Below are positions 1 to 11,110 of a stretch of 54,624 nt of DNA, one piece after another. Both the position numbers and the translations under genes were made by a program. How positions within the stretch are numbered: position 1 is the stretch's first letter; each line of letters starts with the position of its first letter. The notes below the pieces were generated by a model. The model did no database searches. It saw nothing but the letters and a program-made list of their open reading frames with translations, and was not told the DNA's origin. The stretch is from Gnetum montanum (Eukaryota > Streptophyta > Gnetopsida > Gnetales > Gnetaceae): NCBI GenBank assembly GCA_015680685.1, contig MNCI01000996.1, positions 1,260 through 55,883 of the forward strand, read 5' to 3'.

Positions 1-626
1 CTAGTTAATTTAGACTTAGATCTTAGTTAGAGTTAGTTTAGTTTCTCAACCCTTCTCCCGATAGGATAGAAGATAAGCCAAAAAGACCAAAAAAATCATA
101 TACCTCAGACTTGCTTAACCATACACCGTGACACATACAAGCAAGCCTGGGAAGACAACGAACGATTAACCCCAAGTGTTTCTTGTGGCGTTAAGGCATT
201 TAGTCTGCGGAGTTCGACCGGATCGCGCGTGTACGCTCCTATTCGTATGGTGGAGTGTAGGGGTACCTCGCCACTCATCACTTATAAATGGATAACGACA
301 TAATAGTTGAAGTAGCTGTTGAATCAACTAAACAATTATGAAGATATTTACCATTCAACTTCATTGTAAGAAGAAATGGTAGAGCTTCTTTGTTTGGAGT
401 ACAAGGATATTTATATTTTACCATTTTATCCTCATTACAAACATAACTTAGTTTAGATTCTCAACCTTTCTCTTTGCTTTAACCATCTCTAAAACTTTCT
501 TTTGCTAACTTCCCATTTGTAGCTTCTGATATATACTAATGTTTGCTTTGACATGCTTAAGGTTTTTTAATAAATCATATTTTCCATTTTTATAAAAGCA
601 TAATTTCTTAAACTATTTACTAGACA
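1..626. other. unassigned non-coding sequence
   Basis: No coding frame or known element end is visible. A short CpG-containing block at about 195-240 stands out against the AT-rich surroundings. The phrase 'ttctcaacc' recurs at about 42 and 451 in similar context, hinting at a partial duplication. Probably decayed repeat DNA downstream of the minus-strand gag that follows; its type is unknown. Confidence 0.4.
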
Positions 627-639
627 ATTGATTTTGAGG

Positions 640-1535
640 ATTTGGATCTATCTGTGTATCCTTTTCTTTTCTCTTTTCTTCTCATTCAATTCAAAAGTCT
701 TTCTTTTGGTGGAAGGATCAAAAATGGCATTTGGAGGTCTTGAGGTGGTTAATTTTTCTTCTGATCCTAAATTGTATTTAGATCCATCATTAGTGTTGCA
801 TTCCTCATTTGAAGATGAATCTCCTTCCAAACTTACTGAAAAGGAACCATCACTTGGCTTACTTTCAAAAGATTTACTAACATAATGAATACAAGATGAT
901 GATTGAGATAGCTATGTTATTATCATCTTCAAAATCTACTAATTTAGTATCCATTTGATGTCTATGTTTCCTATTCTTCTTGTCTTTCTTTATCTTAACT
1001 TTAGCTAGTATTTTTTCTAACTTAACTACCTTGTTGAACAATTCCTTCATTAGCTTCTCTTTCTCAAAATCTTCTTCAAAATTTTCATTTTCTTGGTCTT
1101 GATCTTTGTTGGTCATAGGAGGCAATGCTTTAAACTAAGCTAAATTTTGTATAGATACCAATGCTTTTTCTTTGATTTTTGATGTTCTAACAATTTCTCC
1201 ATTAGCTAAATTTAGCTATTTTTCTAATTTAATAACCTGGTTAAAATAATCATTTAAAGTTACCAAATTTGGAGTTCTTCTGAGCTAGAGAGAAATTTTA
1301 GCATTAATAGCATTTAGATAAGTGTCTCTTAGTACTTCATTTGACAACCTATATTATCTTGGAAATAATCCATAAATTCACTGGAATTTAATGTTAAATT
1401 TTCTAACTAACTCCTTAGTCCCTTGCTTGGCCTATACTAACCCGTAATATAGCTGTTGTTGATCTATTTGATTGCTGATCTGAGCTAAAAATAAATCTTT
1501 CATATCATCCCAACTGGTGATGCTATTTTTTGATA
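640..1535 (-). pseudogene. Ty3/gypsy-type gag relic, C-terminal part
   Basis: Read on the minus strand, 1535 down to about 880 gives a gag-like protein with a few stops. It opens with the block NSITSWDDMKDLFL, typical of the retrotransposon gag family, followed by QQLYYGL and KELVRKFNIKF. A lysine/glutamate-rich coiled tail ends at 877. A further charged segment (830-648) may continue it after a frameshift. Its N-terminal half lies at 6760-6900 on the same strand, so the gag was split by insertion of the LTR elements between 1550 and 6759. No pol follows. The call rests on motif recognition alone. Confidence 0.6.
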
Positions 1536-1549
1536 AGTTTTAATGTCCT

Positions 1550-1767
1550 TGATCATCATCCATGTGAGGGTGTCTTTTCTTTGATTGAATGTATGTGGGA
1601 ATTTGATTAAATCTCTTGTCTATCCTTGTGAATTTGTGCTTCCATTTAGTTGTAATGTTCTTTATTTGAGTAAGAATAAAGCTTTTATTTTCCTTTTCTT
1701 ATTCAAATTTGCTATTTTGTAACTTTGTGAGAGCTTGGATTGTGGAATCCATGGGAGCTCCTCATCA
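1550..1767 (+). repeat. truncated LTR (copy 1)
   Basis: This is the right-hand 218 bp of the same LTR found complete at 4959-5705. It ends in the shared CTCCTCATCA, and a primer-binding site follows directly. The left about 530 bp are missing. The sequence left of 1550 belongs to the minus-strand gag instead. Similarity to copy 2 is high but clearly imperfect, so the insertion is not recent. Confidence 0.8.
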
Positions 1768-1770
1768 AAT

Positions 1771-1781
1771 TGGTATCAGAG
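1771..1781 (+). promoter_or_regulatory. retrotransposon primer-binding site
   Basis: TGGTATCAGAG is the usual plant primer-binding site complementary to the 3' end of initiator tRNA-Met. It lies 4 bp after the LTR end. The homologous site after the second LTR (5709) reads TGGTATCAAAG, with one change. Confidence 0.85.
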
Positions 1782-2093
1782 TAGCTTGGAAATATCAATT
1801 GTAAAGAATCACTTGAAATTCTCAAGCTTGGATGAATTCTCTCTTACTACTTATTCTACTCATCCTAGGATTTGAAAATTTTCTTTGATCCCTAAGTTTA
1901 TCATATGTTTTAAGAATTGGAAGATAATTGTGAAATTAGACACCCATTAGCTTGTAATAGTTAGGGGTTGAAGATGTTATTCTCATTTCTCTTATGATTT
2001 GAGAATTTCTCATCTAATTCCTTCAAAAATCTTGAAAATTTCATCTTTCCTTGTAGATGTTTGTGAAAATTATCTTTAAGATCAATTTCCATC

Positions 2094-3540
2094 ATGCCTC
2101 CAAAGAAGAAGACAGTTCAAGCTTTGTCAAGAGACATGGATGACATTAGAAATGCTCTCAATCTCATGGCTGAAAAAATTAAAAAGCTTGGGGAAAACAA
2201 GGACATGTTACTTCACCAAAAGAATCCAAGCAAGGGTACAATTCATGCAATTCTTCACCAAGACCTTCTTTGAGACATTCCTCAATGCCATCCCTTGAAG
2301 ATGATATTCCTTTCAAAGATGAATACTTTGGAGAAGGAGAAGCTCAAATGATGTTTTTCTTCATGCTTCTAGTTCTAAAAATAAGTCTCAAGGTTTCAAT
2401 TTCCCTAGGAAAGGAAAGAAGGAACTTCCTTCTAAGCCTCAAAGGTAGTAAGATAAAGGAATTGAAGTCACTCTTGCAAAAGCTTTCAAACATGCTTCAA
2501 GGATGTCTCGTGTTTAAGTCAAATCCTTCAATGGCATGGAAGGAATTGAATCTTTCCTCTCTTGGCTGAAAATGATTAACAAGTACTTTGAACTTGAAGA
2601 TGTGGAAAATCATCAAAAGGTATCTTATGCTGAAACCAAATTGGAAGAAATAGCACTTGTATGGTAGGAGAAGAAAAGTCATTCTTACAAGATGAAAAAT
2701 GATACTCATATCAAGGATTGGTCTTTAATGTAATTTATTCTTAAGCAAAAATTTGAGAAGACTCATCATAGATAAGAGGCCATCCAAAAATTGAAGTACC
2801 TAAGGCAAGTTAATAAGAGTGTGAAGGACTACTACATGGATTTTTGTAAGGCTTTCTAGCTTGCAAAAGTTCATTGGGATGATTATGAACAAGCATCTAA
2901 CTTTCAAGGAGGACTTAAAAGGGAGTATCAACAAGAGCTAACCTTCTATGAGTCCCAAAAATTGGATGAGGCTTTTGAATTAGCTCTTAAGACTAAAAGG
3001 AAACTTCAAGGCTACACTAGAGGTATTAAATCTTCTAAGGGAAAGAACTCTAAAGCTTTTGAAGATAAGAAAGAAGCTAAGGAGAATGGAAATGCCAAGA
3101 AAGACACCAATGAGAAGTAAGAGAAGTTCAAGGAGGGCCAAGATTCCAAGAAAGACTACTCCAAGAATGGAAAGGATTAACAAAATGACTATTTATCCAA
3201 CCTTCAATTCTTCAATTGTGGTGAAAAGGGATACAAATAATGGAAGTGTAATAAGCCAAAGATTTTCAAGAGCAAGGAACTCCAAATCTTAGAAAAGAAA
3301 GAATCCTCCAAGGAAGGTAGATCTCTTATGTTTGAAGATGCAATAGAAATTAATTCTTACATTTTTATGGGAAATGTAAATGTTAATTAAGGAAATGAGG
3401 AAGAAGATGTAAGGTTTGATAAAGTATAGATCAATGAGGAAAGAAGTTTTCAAGTATCTCTTATTAAGCAAATGAGTGTTCAATACTCAAAGGTTTCAAG
3501 AGAGGGAACTAGGAGCTCCATCAAAGGGACCAAACTTCAA
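2094..3540 (+). pseudogene. decayed gag of the gag-only LTR element
   Basis: The frame opens with MPPKKKTVQALSRDMDD and a short coiled coil. After a disrupted stretch it resumes with FNGMEGIESFLSWLKMIN, a retrotransposon-gag core (EKTHHR, then LRQVNKSVKDYYMDF at about 2760-2850), and a lysine-rich linker. A degenerate zinc knuckle (FFNCGEKGYK then KCNKPK) lies near 3208-3260. At least eight in-frame stops, mostly TAG/TAA where glutamine or tryptophan codons are expected, show it is no longer functional. It would have made the capsid/nucleocapsid protein that packages the element's RNA. Confidence 0.75.
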
Positions 3541-3548
3541 AGTCCAAG

Positions 3549-4627
3549 ATGGTGTATGCTACTACTAAAGAAGAGTTCCTACCTCATAAATCATGGGAGG
3601 TGAAGGATCAAAGTCAAAGGAGTGGTAAATATCAAGGAATTTCTTTAAGGAATATCAAAGATAGCAATAGAAGGTATGATACTCATTCTTTTTACAATTG
3701 TTCTATACCTTATGGCAAGGAAAAGGAGATTCTAAGCCAAATTGAGATTAATTCATGGAAGATATGTGAGTCTTCTAGCCAAGGTATGTGAAAAAATGAT
3801 TTCTTTGGTGATATTTTTTATTCATCTAATGTTAAAGCCATGGAGGAGAGTTTACCTTTTGAGTTGGCATCTCCAAAAAGTGATGAAGAGCTTGTTGATG
3901 ATTCCTTTGAAGAGGAGAAGCCATTGAAATTGGAAACTCTTATTAGCATCTTGAACCTTTAAGCTTTGATAAGATTGGATAGCCATATGTTCAAGTTGAA
4001 CCAAAGATGAATGGGAGAAGCCATGAAGAGGTAAGTAACTATAAGCTTTACCTTCCAAATGGTAGTAATGTCTCTCATGTTAAAGCTAGTATGATGGATG
4101 CTAGTATTTCACTTCAACTTGATATTGGTTTGTTCAATTGTGATTACGAGGATCATGATCATTGTGATGAATGTGATGAAATTATGAGTCATGTTGAAAA
4201 TGATGAGAGCAATGTGACTTTTGGTGCCATTGTTAGTAAGAGAAAGACTAATAATGGTAATGGTTATTGGCATAGTCATTGTGAGAAGGTCATTATTGAT
4301 ATTGGTGAAGACATTAATAATGATATAATTTTCCAAAATTTTGAGATGTTTTCTATGGATTATGACAAGAATGAATTTGTCAAAGGTGTTAATGACCTTG
4401 ATTGTATTAGCTATGAAATGGATACGCAGCATGAAGACAATCTACATTATGGTGATCATAATGAAGGAAAGCTAAGTGGTAGTCTTCCAACCACCAAGAA
4501 GAAGAAGGTGAAGAACAGGAAAAAGAATGGAAGAAGGGAAATTGGTTTGAGGAGACCTAATCCTTTTGAATTTCCTTTTCTTTTGTTGCAAGTCATGGAA
4601 GAAACACATGAAATTTGGTGCTTTTAA
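3549..4627 (+). pseudogene. second coding region of the gag-only element (largely open)
   Basis: Reading from 3549 gives about 137 codons with one stop (TGA at 3789) up to a stop near 3959. After a one-base shift, the frame beginning at 4007 stays open for 206 codons to 4627. Together they imply a protein of about 350 residues. The visible part is acidic and rich in His, Asp and Cys (HDHCDECDE around 4156-4182), then has a lysine-rich patch (TTKKKKVKNRKKNGRR, about 4492-4540). I do not recognise a family. It lies between gag and the polypurine tract, where an autonomous element would carry pol or an additional ORF. It is better preserved than the gag before it. Confidence 0.5.
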
Positions 4628-4721
4628 GATGGAAGCATGGTAGAGCCTTTGAGGGTAGAGATCATATCCACTATTCTTTCATGTGTTTCCATTATGATGT
4701 AAGCATCAAATTATTCTAATA

Positions 4722-4749
4722 AGTGTGTGTGTGTGTGTGTGTGTGTGTT
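4722..4749. repeat. (TG)n microsatellite
   Basis: An uninterrupted run of about 13 TG units inside the 3' non-coding part of the gag-only element. Confidence 0.95.
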
Positions 4750-4958
4750 AGTGTTATGCATCCATTGTTTTGTGTGTTTATATGTGTTTTCAAATAAGTT
4801 TTGGATGGTAGAGACAAAATGTTATGAGCTCTAACCATTCCATGTCTGTGATGCTTTGGATTGTGTGTAAATTGTGGCCTATGTAATGAAGCAATAGTTA
4901 TTCCAAGTGTAAAGGTCTCTTGTATGGGAATCTAGAGTCTTTTAAAGGAGGATGGTGC

Positions 4959-5705
4959 TGATGTGGACATCAAATAGGCCAATGTAACATTTGTCCAATG
5001 AGGGGATTTTTCCCTAGAGTTTTGGCATGTTTGCAAGTATTTTGGAACTATTTTGATGAGTTTAGGAGGTTCTAGGGGCTACAAGGACTTGTTTGGAGGT
5101 ATCCAAACATTCCAAGCCTTAAAACAAGCATCTTTAATTTTTGCCCTAGTAGGAAAGACGTTTTCCATGATAGTTAGATGTCTCAACTACATTCAAGATT
5201 TCTCATATGATTTCAAGACATCTCAGACAAGTTGTCTCATATGATTTCTAGAGATCTCCTCTAATATCTCTGCACTTGGAAAAGACATCTCTTGTTTCTC
5301 TAAGATGTCTCGTATGGATTTTAACGAACATCAAATTGAATAATAAATTAGAGGGAAGATGAAGAGATAGGGGGAAGGATATAAATAGATCTTTCAGCCC
5401 TTTAATTTGATGAAGAAAGAGAGAGTCTAGGGAGAGAGAGACGTGAGTTGAGAGAAGAGTAGAGAGAGATAGAGTCTTGGCTAAGTACCTTATCATCATC
5501 CATGTGAGGGTGTGTTTTCCTTAATTGAGTGTGTATGGGAATTTGATTAAATCTCTTGTCTATCCTTGGAAATTTGTGCTTTCTTTTAGTTGTAATTTTC
5601 ATCATTTGAGCAAGGATAAAGCTTTCATTTTTTTTCTTATTTAAATTTTCTATTTTGTGACTTTGAGAGAGCTTGGATTGTGGAATTCATGGGAGCTCCT
5701 CATCA
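4959..5705 (+). repeat. complete LTR (copy 2)
   Basis: 747 bp bounded by TG...CA (TGATGTGGACATC at the left, CTCCTCATCA at the right), with a polypurine tract just before it. A TATA box (TATAAATAG, 5390-5398) marks the expected promoter. About five copies of AGACATCT/AGATGTCT/GACGTT lie upstream of it (5156-5312). A leader with primer-binding site follows instead of a target duplication. This LTR therefore joins two internal regions, as in an unequal-recombination array. Confidence 0.85.
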
Positions 5706-6020
5706 AATTGGTATCAAAGTAGCTTGGAATTGAAGACAATTGCATTCAAGTGGATAATTCTCATCTCAATTGCAAAGAATCACTCCAAATTCTCAAGCTT
5801 GGATGAATTCTCTCTTACTACTTATTATACTCATCCTAGGGTTTGAAAATTTTCCTTTGATTCCTAAGTTTGCCATGTATTTCAAGAATTGGAAGATAAT
5901 TGTGGAATTGGGCATCCATTGGCTTGTAATAGCTAGGGTTTGAAGATGTTATGCTCATTTCTCTTAAGATCTGAGTATTTCTTATCTCATTCCTTAAGAA
6001 ATCTTAAAAATTTCAAAATT
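5706..6020 (+). mobile_element. truncated second leader of the gag-only element
   Basis: Matches the leader at 1768 to about 2050 (primer-binding site, then the 'attctcaagcttggatgaa' region). It stops where the inverted third LTR begins. The junction lies in an AAATTT-rich run shared by both partners. Confidence 0.75.
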
Positions 6021-6759
6021 TGATGAGGAGCTCCCATGGATTCCATAATCCAAGCTCTTTCAAAGTCATAAAATAACAAATTTGAAAAGGAAAATAAAAA
6101 TGAAAGCTTTTTTCTTGCTCAAATGGAGAAAATTATAGTTGAAAGGAAGCATAAATTCCCAATGATAGATAAGAAATTCAATCAAATTTCCACATGCACT
6201 GAATCAAATAAAACACACCCTCACATGGATGATGATCAAGGCACTTAGCTAAGACTCTATCTCTCTCTACTCTTCTCTTAACTTACCTCTCTCTTCCTAG
6301 ACTCTCTCTTCTCTCTATCTCTTTCTAGACTCTTTCTTTATCAAATTGAAGGCCTAAGAGGTCTATTTATGTCCTTCTCCTTTGTTTCTTCATATTCCCT
6401 TTAATTTACCATTTAATCTAATGTCCATTAAAACTTGTACAAGATGTCTTAGAGAAATAGGAGACACCTTTCCTAAGTGCAGAGATATCAAAAGAGATGT
6501 CTAGAAATCATGTGAGACATCTTGAATGTAGCTAAGATGTCTAACTATCATGGGAGATGTCTTTCCTATCATGGCCAAAATTAAAGATGCTTGTTTTAAG
6601 GCCTAGAACCTCCAGACACCTCCAAACAAGTCCCCATAGCCCTCAGAACCTCCTAAACTTATCAAAATAGTTCCAAAACACTCCCAAACATGCCAAAACT
6701 CCAAGGAAAGATCCCATCATTAGAGATATGTTCCGTTGGCTTGTTTGATGTTCACATCA
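6021..6759 (-). repeat. complete LTR in inverted orientation (copy 3)
   Basis: 739 bp, the reverse complement of copy 2 from TGATGAGGAG to TTCACATCA. On its own strand the TATA box is at about 6363-6371, with AGATGTCT/AGACATCT motifs upstream of it at about 6435-6560. Its outer edge abuts minus-strand gag sequence, so 6759/6760 looks like a genuine insertion boundary. Confidence 0.85.
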
Positions 6760-6900
6760 TATATTCTTCTATCAAATAAGCGTTTCCATGATTGAAAGGC
6801 TTAGGTAAAAAGTTATAAATTGTCTTGGGGATATCATTGTAATTTGGAAACCTTAATGGTGTCGCTCATTACCAAGGATTCATTGGTGGTGGATTCACTA
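6760..6900 (-). pseudogene. Ty3/gypsy-type gag relic, N-terminal part
   Basis: The minus strand reads PPPMNPW, two stops, then an open stretch ending NFLPKPFNHGNAYLIEEY at the LTR boundary. This resembles the N-terminal gag block (LPxFNG...EEH) that normally lies about 40-60 residues before the SITSWDDM block now at 1535. The two pieces most likely belonged to one gag before the LTR elements entered. The residues that should lie between them are absent on both sides. Confidence 0.55.
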
Positions 6901-7740
6901 TTCTATTAAAATTTATTCTGGTGATGGAATTCCTAAGATTTTTCCTCCTTACCTAAAGGATTGATAAGCCACATAGAAGAGGTGATCTTGCAGATCTTCC
7001 AGTTTTTAATCCACTACTTGTTCCTAGTTCAAAAATCTTTTCCTGTTCTTTTTTTTATGAATGATCAATCTTATAATTAGAGTATTCATTTGGACTTCAA
7101 ATTCCTTAGAGTTATAAGATTGTTTGCTCATGAACAAGGTAGTAACTAATTTCTACCCTTCTTCTAATGCCAAAAAGAATCATTGGTGCCTACTTTGGAC
7201 CACATTACTTTATTACTTTTTCCTTAACAATAAGAAAATCATAGTGTGTGAAATCTCTATTTAGCACCAACATTGTTCTCTTCCTTATGATGAAAATCAT
7301 AAGGATAAGGGTTCTTTCAAACTTGAGTTTAGGTGCTTGTTGGTCTCTGAAAACACCAAAGCCTAGATTCCTCTAAATAAACTTAGTGATTATAGAGAAA
7401 ACTATGTGTATGAGCTCTAGCTTGATATAAACTTCACAATATCATATACAAAGAGTTGAATAGCAAATTAACTTTTATGAAAAGATTCAACAATCTTTAC
7501 TCTATTCTATAATTGAATAAAATCTCCTATTGTACCAAGGATACTTAGTTTATATAGTCTAGACTATGCGCTACTTGTGAAAACTAGCCTTTCATTTAAT
7601 GCTTGTGTGTAATTCCACAAAATCTATTGTCAATCTCCCCTAGAGAAAAAATTTTGCAAGGAAACTAGAAAAAAAGCAAGATTTAATGGATTTTGAAAAA
7701 TAAAATAGTAGAATTGCTTAGAATCTCAAACATCTAAATG
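6901..7740. other. non-coding, probable decayed retroelement sequence
   Basis: AT-rich, with no usable reading frame. It lies on the 5' side of the minus-strand gag, so it may be the leader and 5' LTR of that element. I could not find a primer-binding site or TG...CA ends. Confidence 0.35.
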
Positions 7741-7965
7741 AGGCACTATTGACATGAGTAAACACTTTGAAAACTAAAGTTGTTTTAAATCAATCAACAA
7801 CATCAAAAATTGTTAAACGCTTTGGCTCAAACAAATAATTTAAAATAAGGCTACTATCAACATGAGCAAACACTTTGAAAGCTAACGCTATTGCAAATGA
7901 GTTGACAAATGCCAACAATTGTGAAACATAGAGCTATTCAAGCAATTTAAATAATTCTAAGAACA
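7741..7965. repeat. 108-bp tandem duplication
   Basis: Two imperfect units with period 108: 'catgagtaaacactttgaaa' near 7754 recurs as 'catgagcaaacactttgaaa' near 7861. The following text (caac...aattgt, then caatttaaa-type ends) corresponds. Function unknown. Confidence 0.7.
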
Positions 7966-8449
7966 AAATACTAGGCAAAATACTACCCTTACTACTAGCT
8001 AAACAACTATGATAAAATAGGAAAGTAATAACTTACAAGATAGAAGTAAATTAGCTGAATCAATTTGAAGTTAGGAAGCCATTGTATAGGAAATCGCTCC
8101 TAACATTTCTAGTATTCTTTTCCTTAATCCTCTCCTTAAAAAAATTTGGTTTGAGCCTTTTATAGTAGTCTTTGTTAGTTACAACCATTACAAAAATGTA
8201 AACCTACAATTGCTTCATGTTTAGTTCACATCATTGTAGGACATGAGATAATTGTTATGTTAATAAGTTATTCTTTGAATTTAAGACCATTCAATTGGTA
8301 ACTCATAATTTAAGAGAGCTTTTATTAGCTTGATTTATTGTATTTGATTGAGAGCCATTAAGCTTCTTTAACACTTCTTCCATGTCTATTTCTCTTCATA
8401 ATAGCAGGCTATTAGACAGTTGCCCCATCTCTTACTAAATCTTCTTATT
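7966..8449. other. unassigned AT-rich sequence
   Basis: No gene, element end or tandem repeat recognised here. Confidence 0.3.
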
Positions 8450-11110
8450 CTTTGAATCTAGAGCCCTTTTTTTGATAACCACTAAGCTAACCTCTCATAG
8501 TTATGGATATTTTCATAGTTTGATTTATTGAATCTAAATTAGCTTGTTTCTTTCATAACTAATTCAATTATGGGATTCTTGAGCTCCCATGCTAGTTTAA
8601 ACATTAATTCAAGCTTTTTCCTTATGATGTCAGCCACGATTCTAGTAACTATCATTAGCAAATCTATTCATACTGCAGGAACAGATTTCTATTTATTCTT
8701 ATGTAAATCAATAATTCGTGTCCCTCTATACTCTATTTGCACATATATAGCTTGTTTTCTTATAGAGGCTCTATGCTACTCTTAGCTTTGATTTGATTTT
8801 AGACTTTGGTTCATTCTATCAAAGAGCTAACATGGTAGAACAATTATAGGGTTTCTTCATAAAGCTAATATTTGGTTCTACATGCCACATCACACTCCTC
8901 GCTAAGCTAGATTAGAAATGAAATGCTCATGTGTCTAATATGTAACACTTTGTGGGCCCAAGGCAAGCTCTAATGTGGCTTGTAGAATTTTTTGTAGAGT
9001 TGATTTTTAGCACTATAAAATGGTAGTATATTACTCTTCGTAACTGCTAATGCAGTAGAGTTGAAAATGAACTTGTTAGTAAAGACAATTTTTAACCTCA
9101 TGAACTCATTTAACAAGCTAACGTGGCACATGCTTGCTTGCTATATTAATAGGCTTTTAAGAGGAGGTTGGTATGGCAGAGCTTCTTTGTAGAACCACTT
9201 TTTATCTCTAAGAATCTTCTTTACGAGCCAACTTGGCATGACACTAACATGGTAGAACTTTTTCACAAAGTGTGATTTTGGCTCTATGAATAAGCTCTAC
9301 GAGCTAACTTGGTGTGACAATGATGTGGCAAAGTATGTTGAGCATTCCTAATGTGGCAAATGTTGATGTGGCAAATGAAACATCTTTGATCTAGATGAGA
9401 AAATGAGCTTTGTCTATTTGTTGATGCGGTAGGTGTTGATGTGATAGATGAAGTTTTTCTCTTCTCACAAGCTTGTAAATCTTCATCTAGATGATGATGT
9501 GACATTGCATGTTGAATTGTGCTAACACAGTAGAATGATTCTATATTCTATAGAGCCATTTTTAAACTCTATGAACTACCTCTATGAGCTTCCTCTTCGC
9601 GCTGATGTGGTAGAGCTAAAAATAAGCTTGTTCATAGAGCTGAATTTTGGTTCTATAGAACCACTCTATGAAGAAGCTAATGTAGTTGAGAGTGACTTTG
9701 TAGCTTTATGACTTAGCTTTTGAGCTGATATGGTGAAACCATCTCATAGAGGCATTTTAAAGTTCTTATGAGTTTTCTCTACATGCTGACATGGTAACGT
9801 GTGCTAAACTCTGCTAATGTGATAGATAAAGTTGTTCGTGAGTCACAAGCTTGAGAATCTTCATTTAGATGTTGACGTGGTAAGTGCTAATGTGGCAGAA
9901 CCAATTTGGCAGATGGAGCATTTTTGCTCAAGATGAAAATAAGTTTCTTCTATTTGCTAACATGGCATGTGCTATCATAGCGGATGAAGCATCTTTGATC
10001 TAGATTAAAAAACAAGCTTCATCTACTTGTTAATGTGGCATATGCTATTGTGACAAATGCTAATGTGCAGATAAAACTTTGCATTTCTCATGAACTTGAG
10101 AGTTTTCATCTAGATGTTGATATGATGGATGTTGAGTTGGTAGAGATTGCTTGTAGAATGGAAGTTTGGTTCCACGAACTCCATCTACAAGCTAGTGTGG
10201 CACATGCTGATGTGGTAAAGCATGTTTGCATAATCAAATTCAGCCTCTATGAATATATGCTAACTCTAAAGCTTACATGGCAACAACTTTGTAGAACCAC
10301 TTTCAAGTTCTACAAACTTCCTCTACAAGCTTATGAAGGTAACATGGTAAAGTTATTTTGTAGAGCCATTTTTCAATTCTACAAAGCGACTTGATAAGTT
10401 GAGGTGGTAGAAACTTTTCATATAACTCCTTTTAAGCTCTACAAATTCGTTATCATAAGATAAAGTTACTGACATGGTAAAGCCATTTTGTAGAGCTGAA
10501 TTTCAACCTCACAAACTAGTTTTACAAGCTAATGTGATAGTATGCTGCGTGGTCATAGAGCTTCTTATAGAACTTGATTTCGCGTATAAGCTAATAAAGG
10601 AGCTTACATGGCAGAGTGGATTTGTAAAGTTGAAGTGGCTCGTAGAATTGATTTGTAGAACCTCTTTTGGGTTCTACAAATCTACCCTTCTCCTCTACCA
10701 ACTAATATGGTAGAGCCAAAAAGTGAGTCAAAAAGTAAGCTTGTTTCTATAGTTAGATTTTGGTTCTTCGAGCCTATTCTTTAAAAGCTACTAATGTGGT
10801 AGAGCTTGTTTTGATTTGCTTTATAGAGACAAAATTTGGCTCTCTCTCTAGCACTAATGTGGTAGAATTGAAAAGAGCTTCTCTTGTGAGGTTGAATTTT
10901 GGTTCTATAGACATTGCTCTTTCCCCAAAAATTGACTTGGTAGAGTCAATTTCATGTTTCTTTGAAGTGTTAAATTTTAGCCTCTCAAACATGCTCTACA
11001 AGCTAACGTGTCATAAGAGATCCATATAAACCTAGCTTCTCCTATGCTTTAAATCCCTCAAAGCCAAGTCGAGTAGAACCATCTTGTAGAGCTAATTTTT
11101 GGTTCTTTGA
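8450..11110. repeat. degenerate short-period repeat array
   Basis: A motif like 'gctaatgtggtagagc', then 'ttgtagagccattttt', then 'tctatgaactxxctctacaa' recurs dozens of times with an approximate 60-75-bp rhythm and strong divergence. Alternating 'aatgtggca' and 'tagagc' words are densest at 9100-10980. The absence of stops over stretches such as 10035-10394 follows from the repeat composition rather than coding. It may be an old minisatellite or a tandemly repeated part of a retroelement. Confidence 0.65.

Larger units (their letters stand above)
1768..4958 (+). mobile_element. internal region of a gag-only LTR retrotransposon
   Basis: About 3.2 kb between LTR copies 1 and 2. It holds a leader, a decayed gag (2094 to about 3540), a second coding region (3549-4627), a TG microsatellite and a polypurine tract (AAAGGAGGA, 4944-4952) just before the LTR. 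I find no protease, reverse transcriptase, RNase H or integrase motif. The layout therefore matches the non-autonomous plant elements described as TR-GAG, which depend on another element's enzymes. The gag type suggests Ty3/gypsy affinity. Confidence 0.75.

Noticed and set aside
10035-10713. Open frames of 79-119 codons on the + strand
   Set aside because: They coincide with the degenerate short-period repeat, and their peptide text repeats the same words. There are no domains; the open frames follow from composition.
8450-11110. CRISPR-like array
   Set aside because: The units are too diverged, there are no constant repeats with unique spacers, and the context is a plant nuclear genome.
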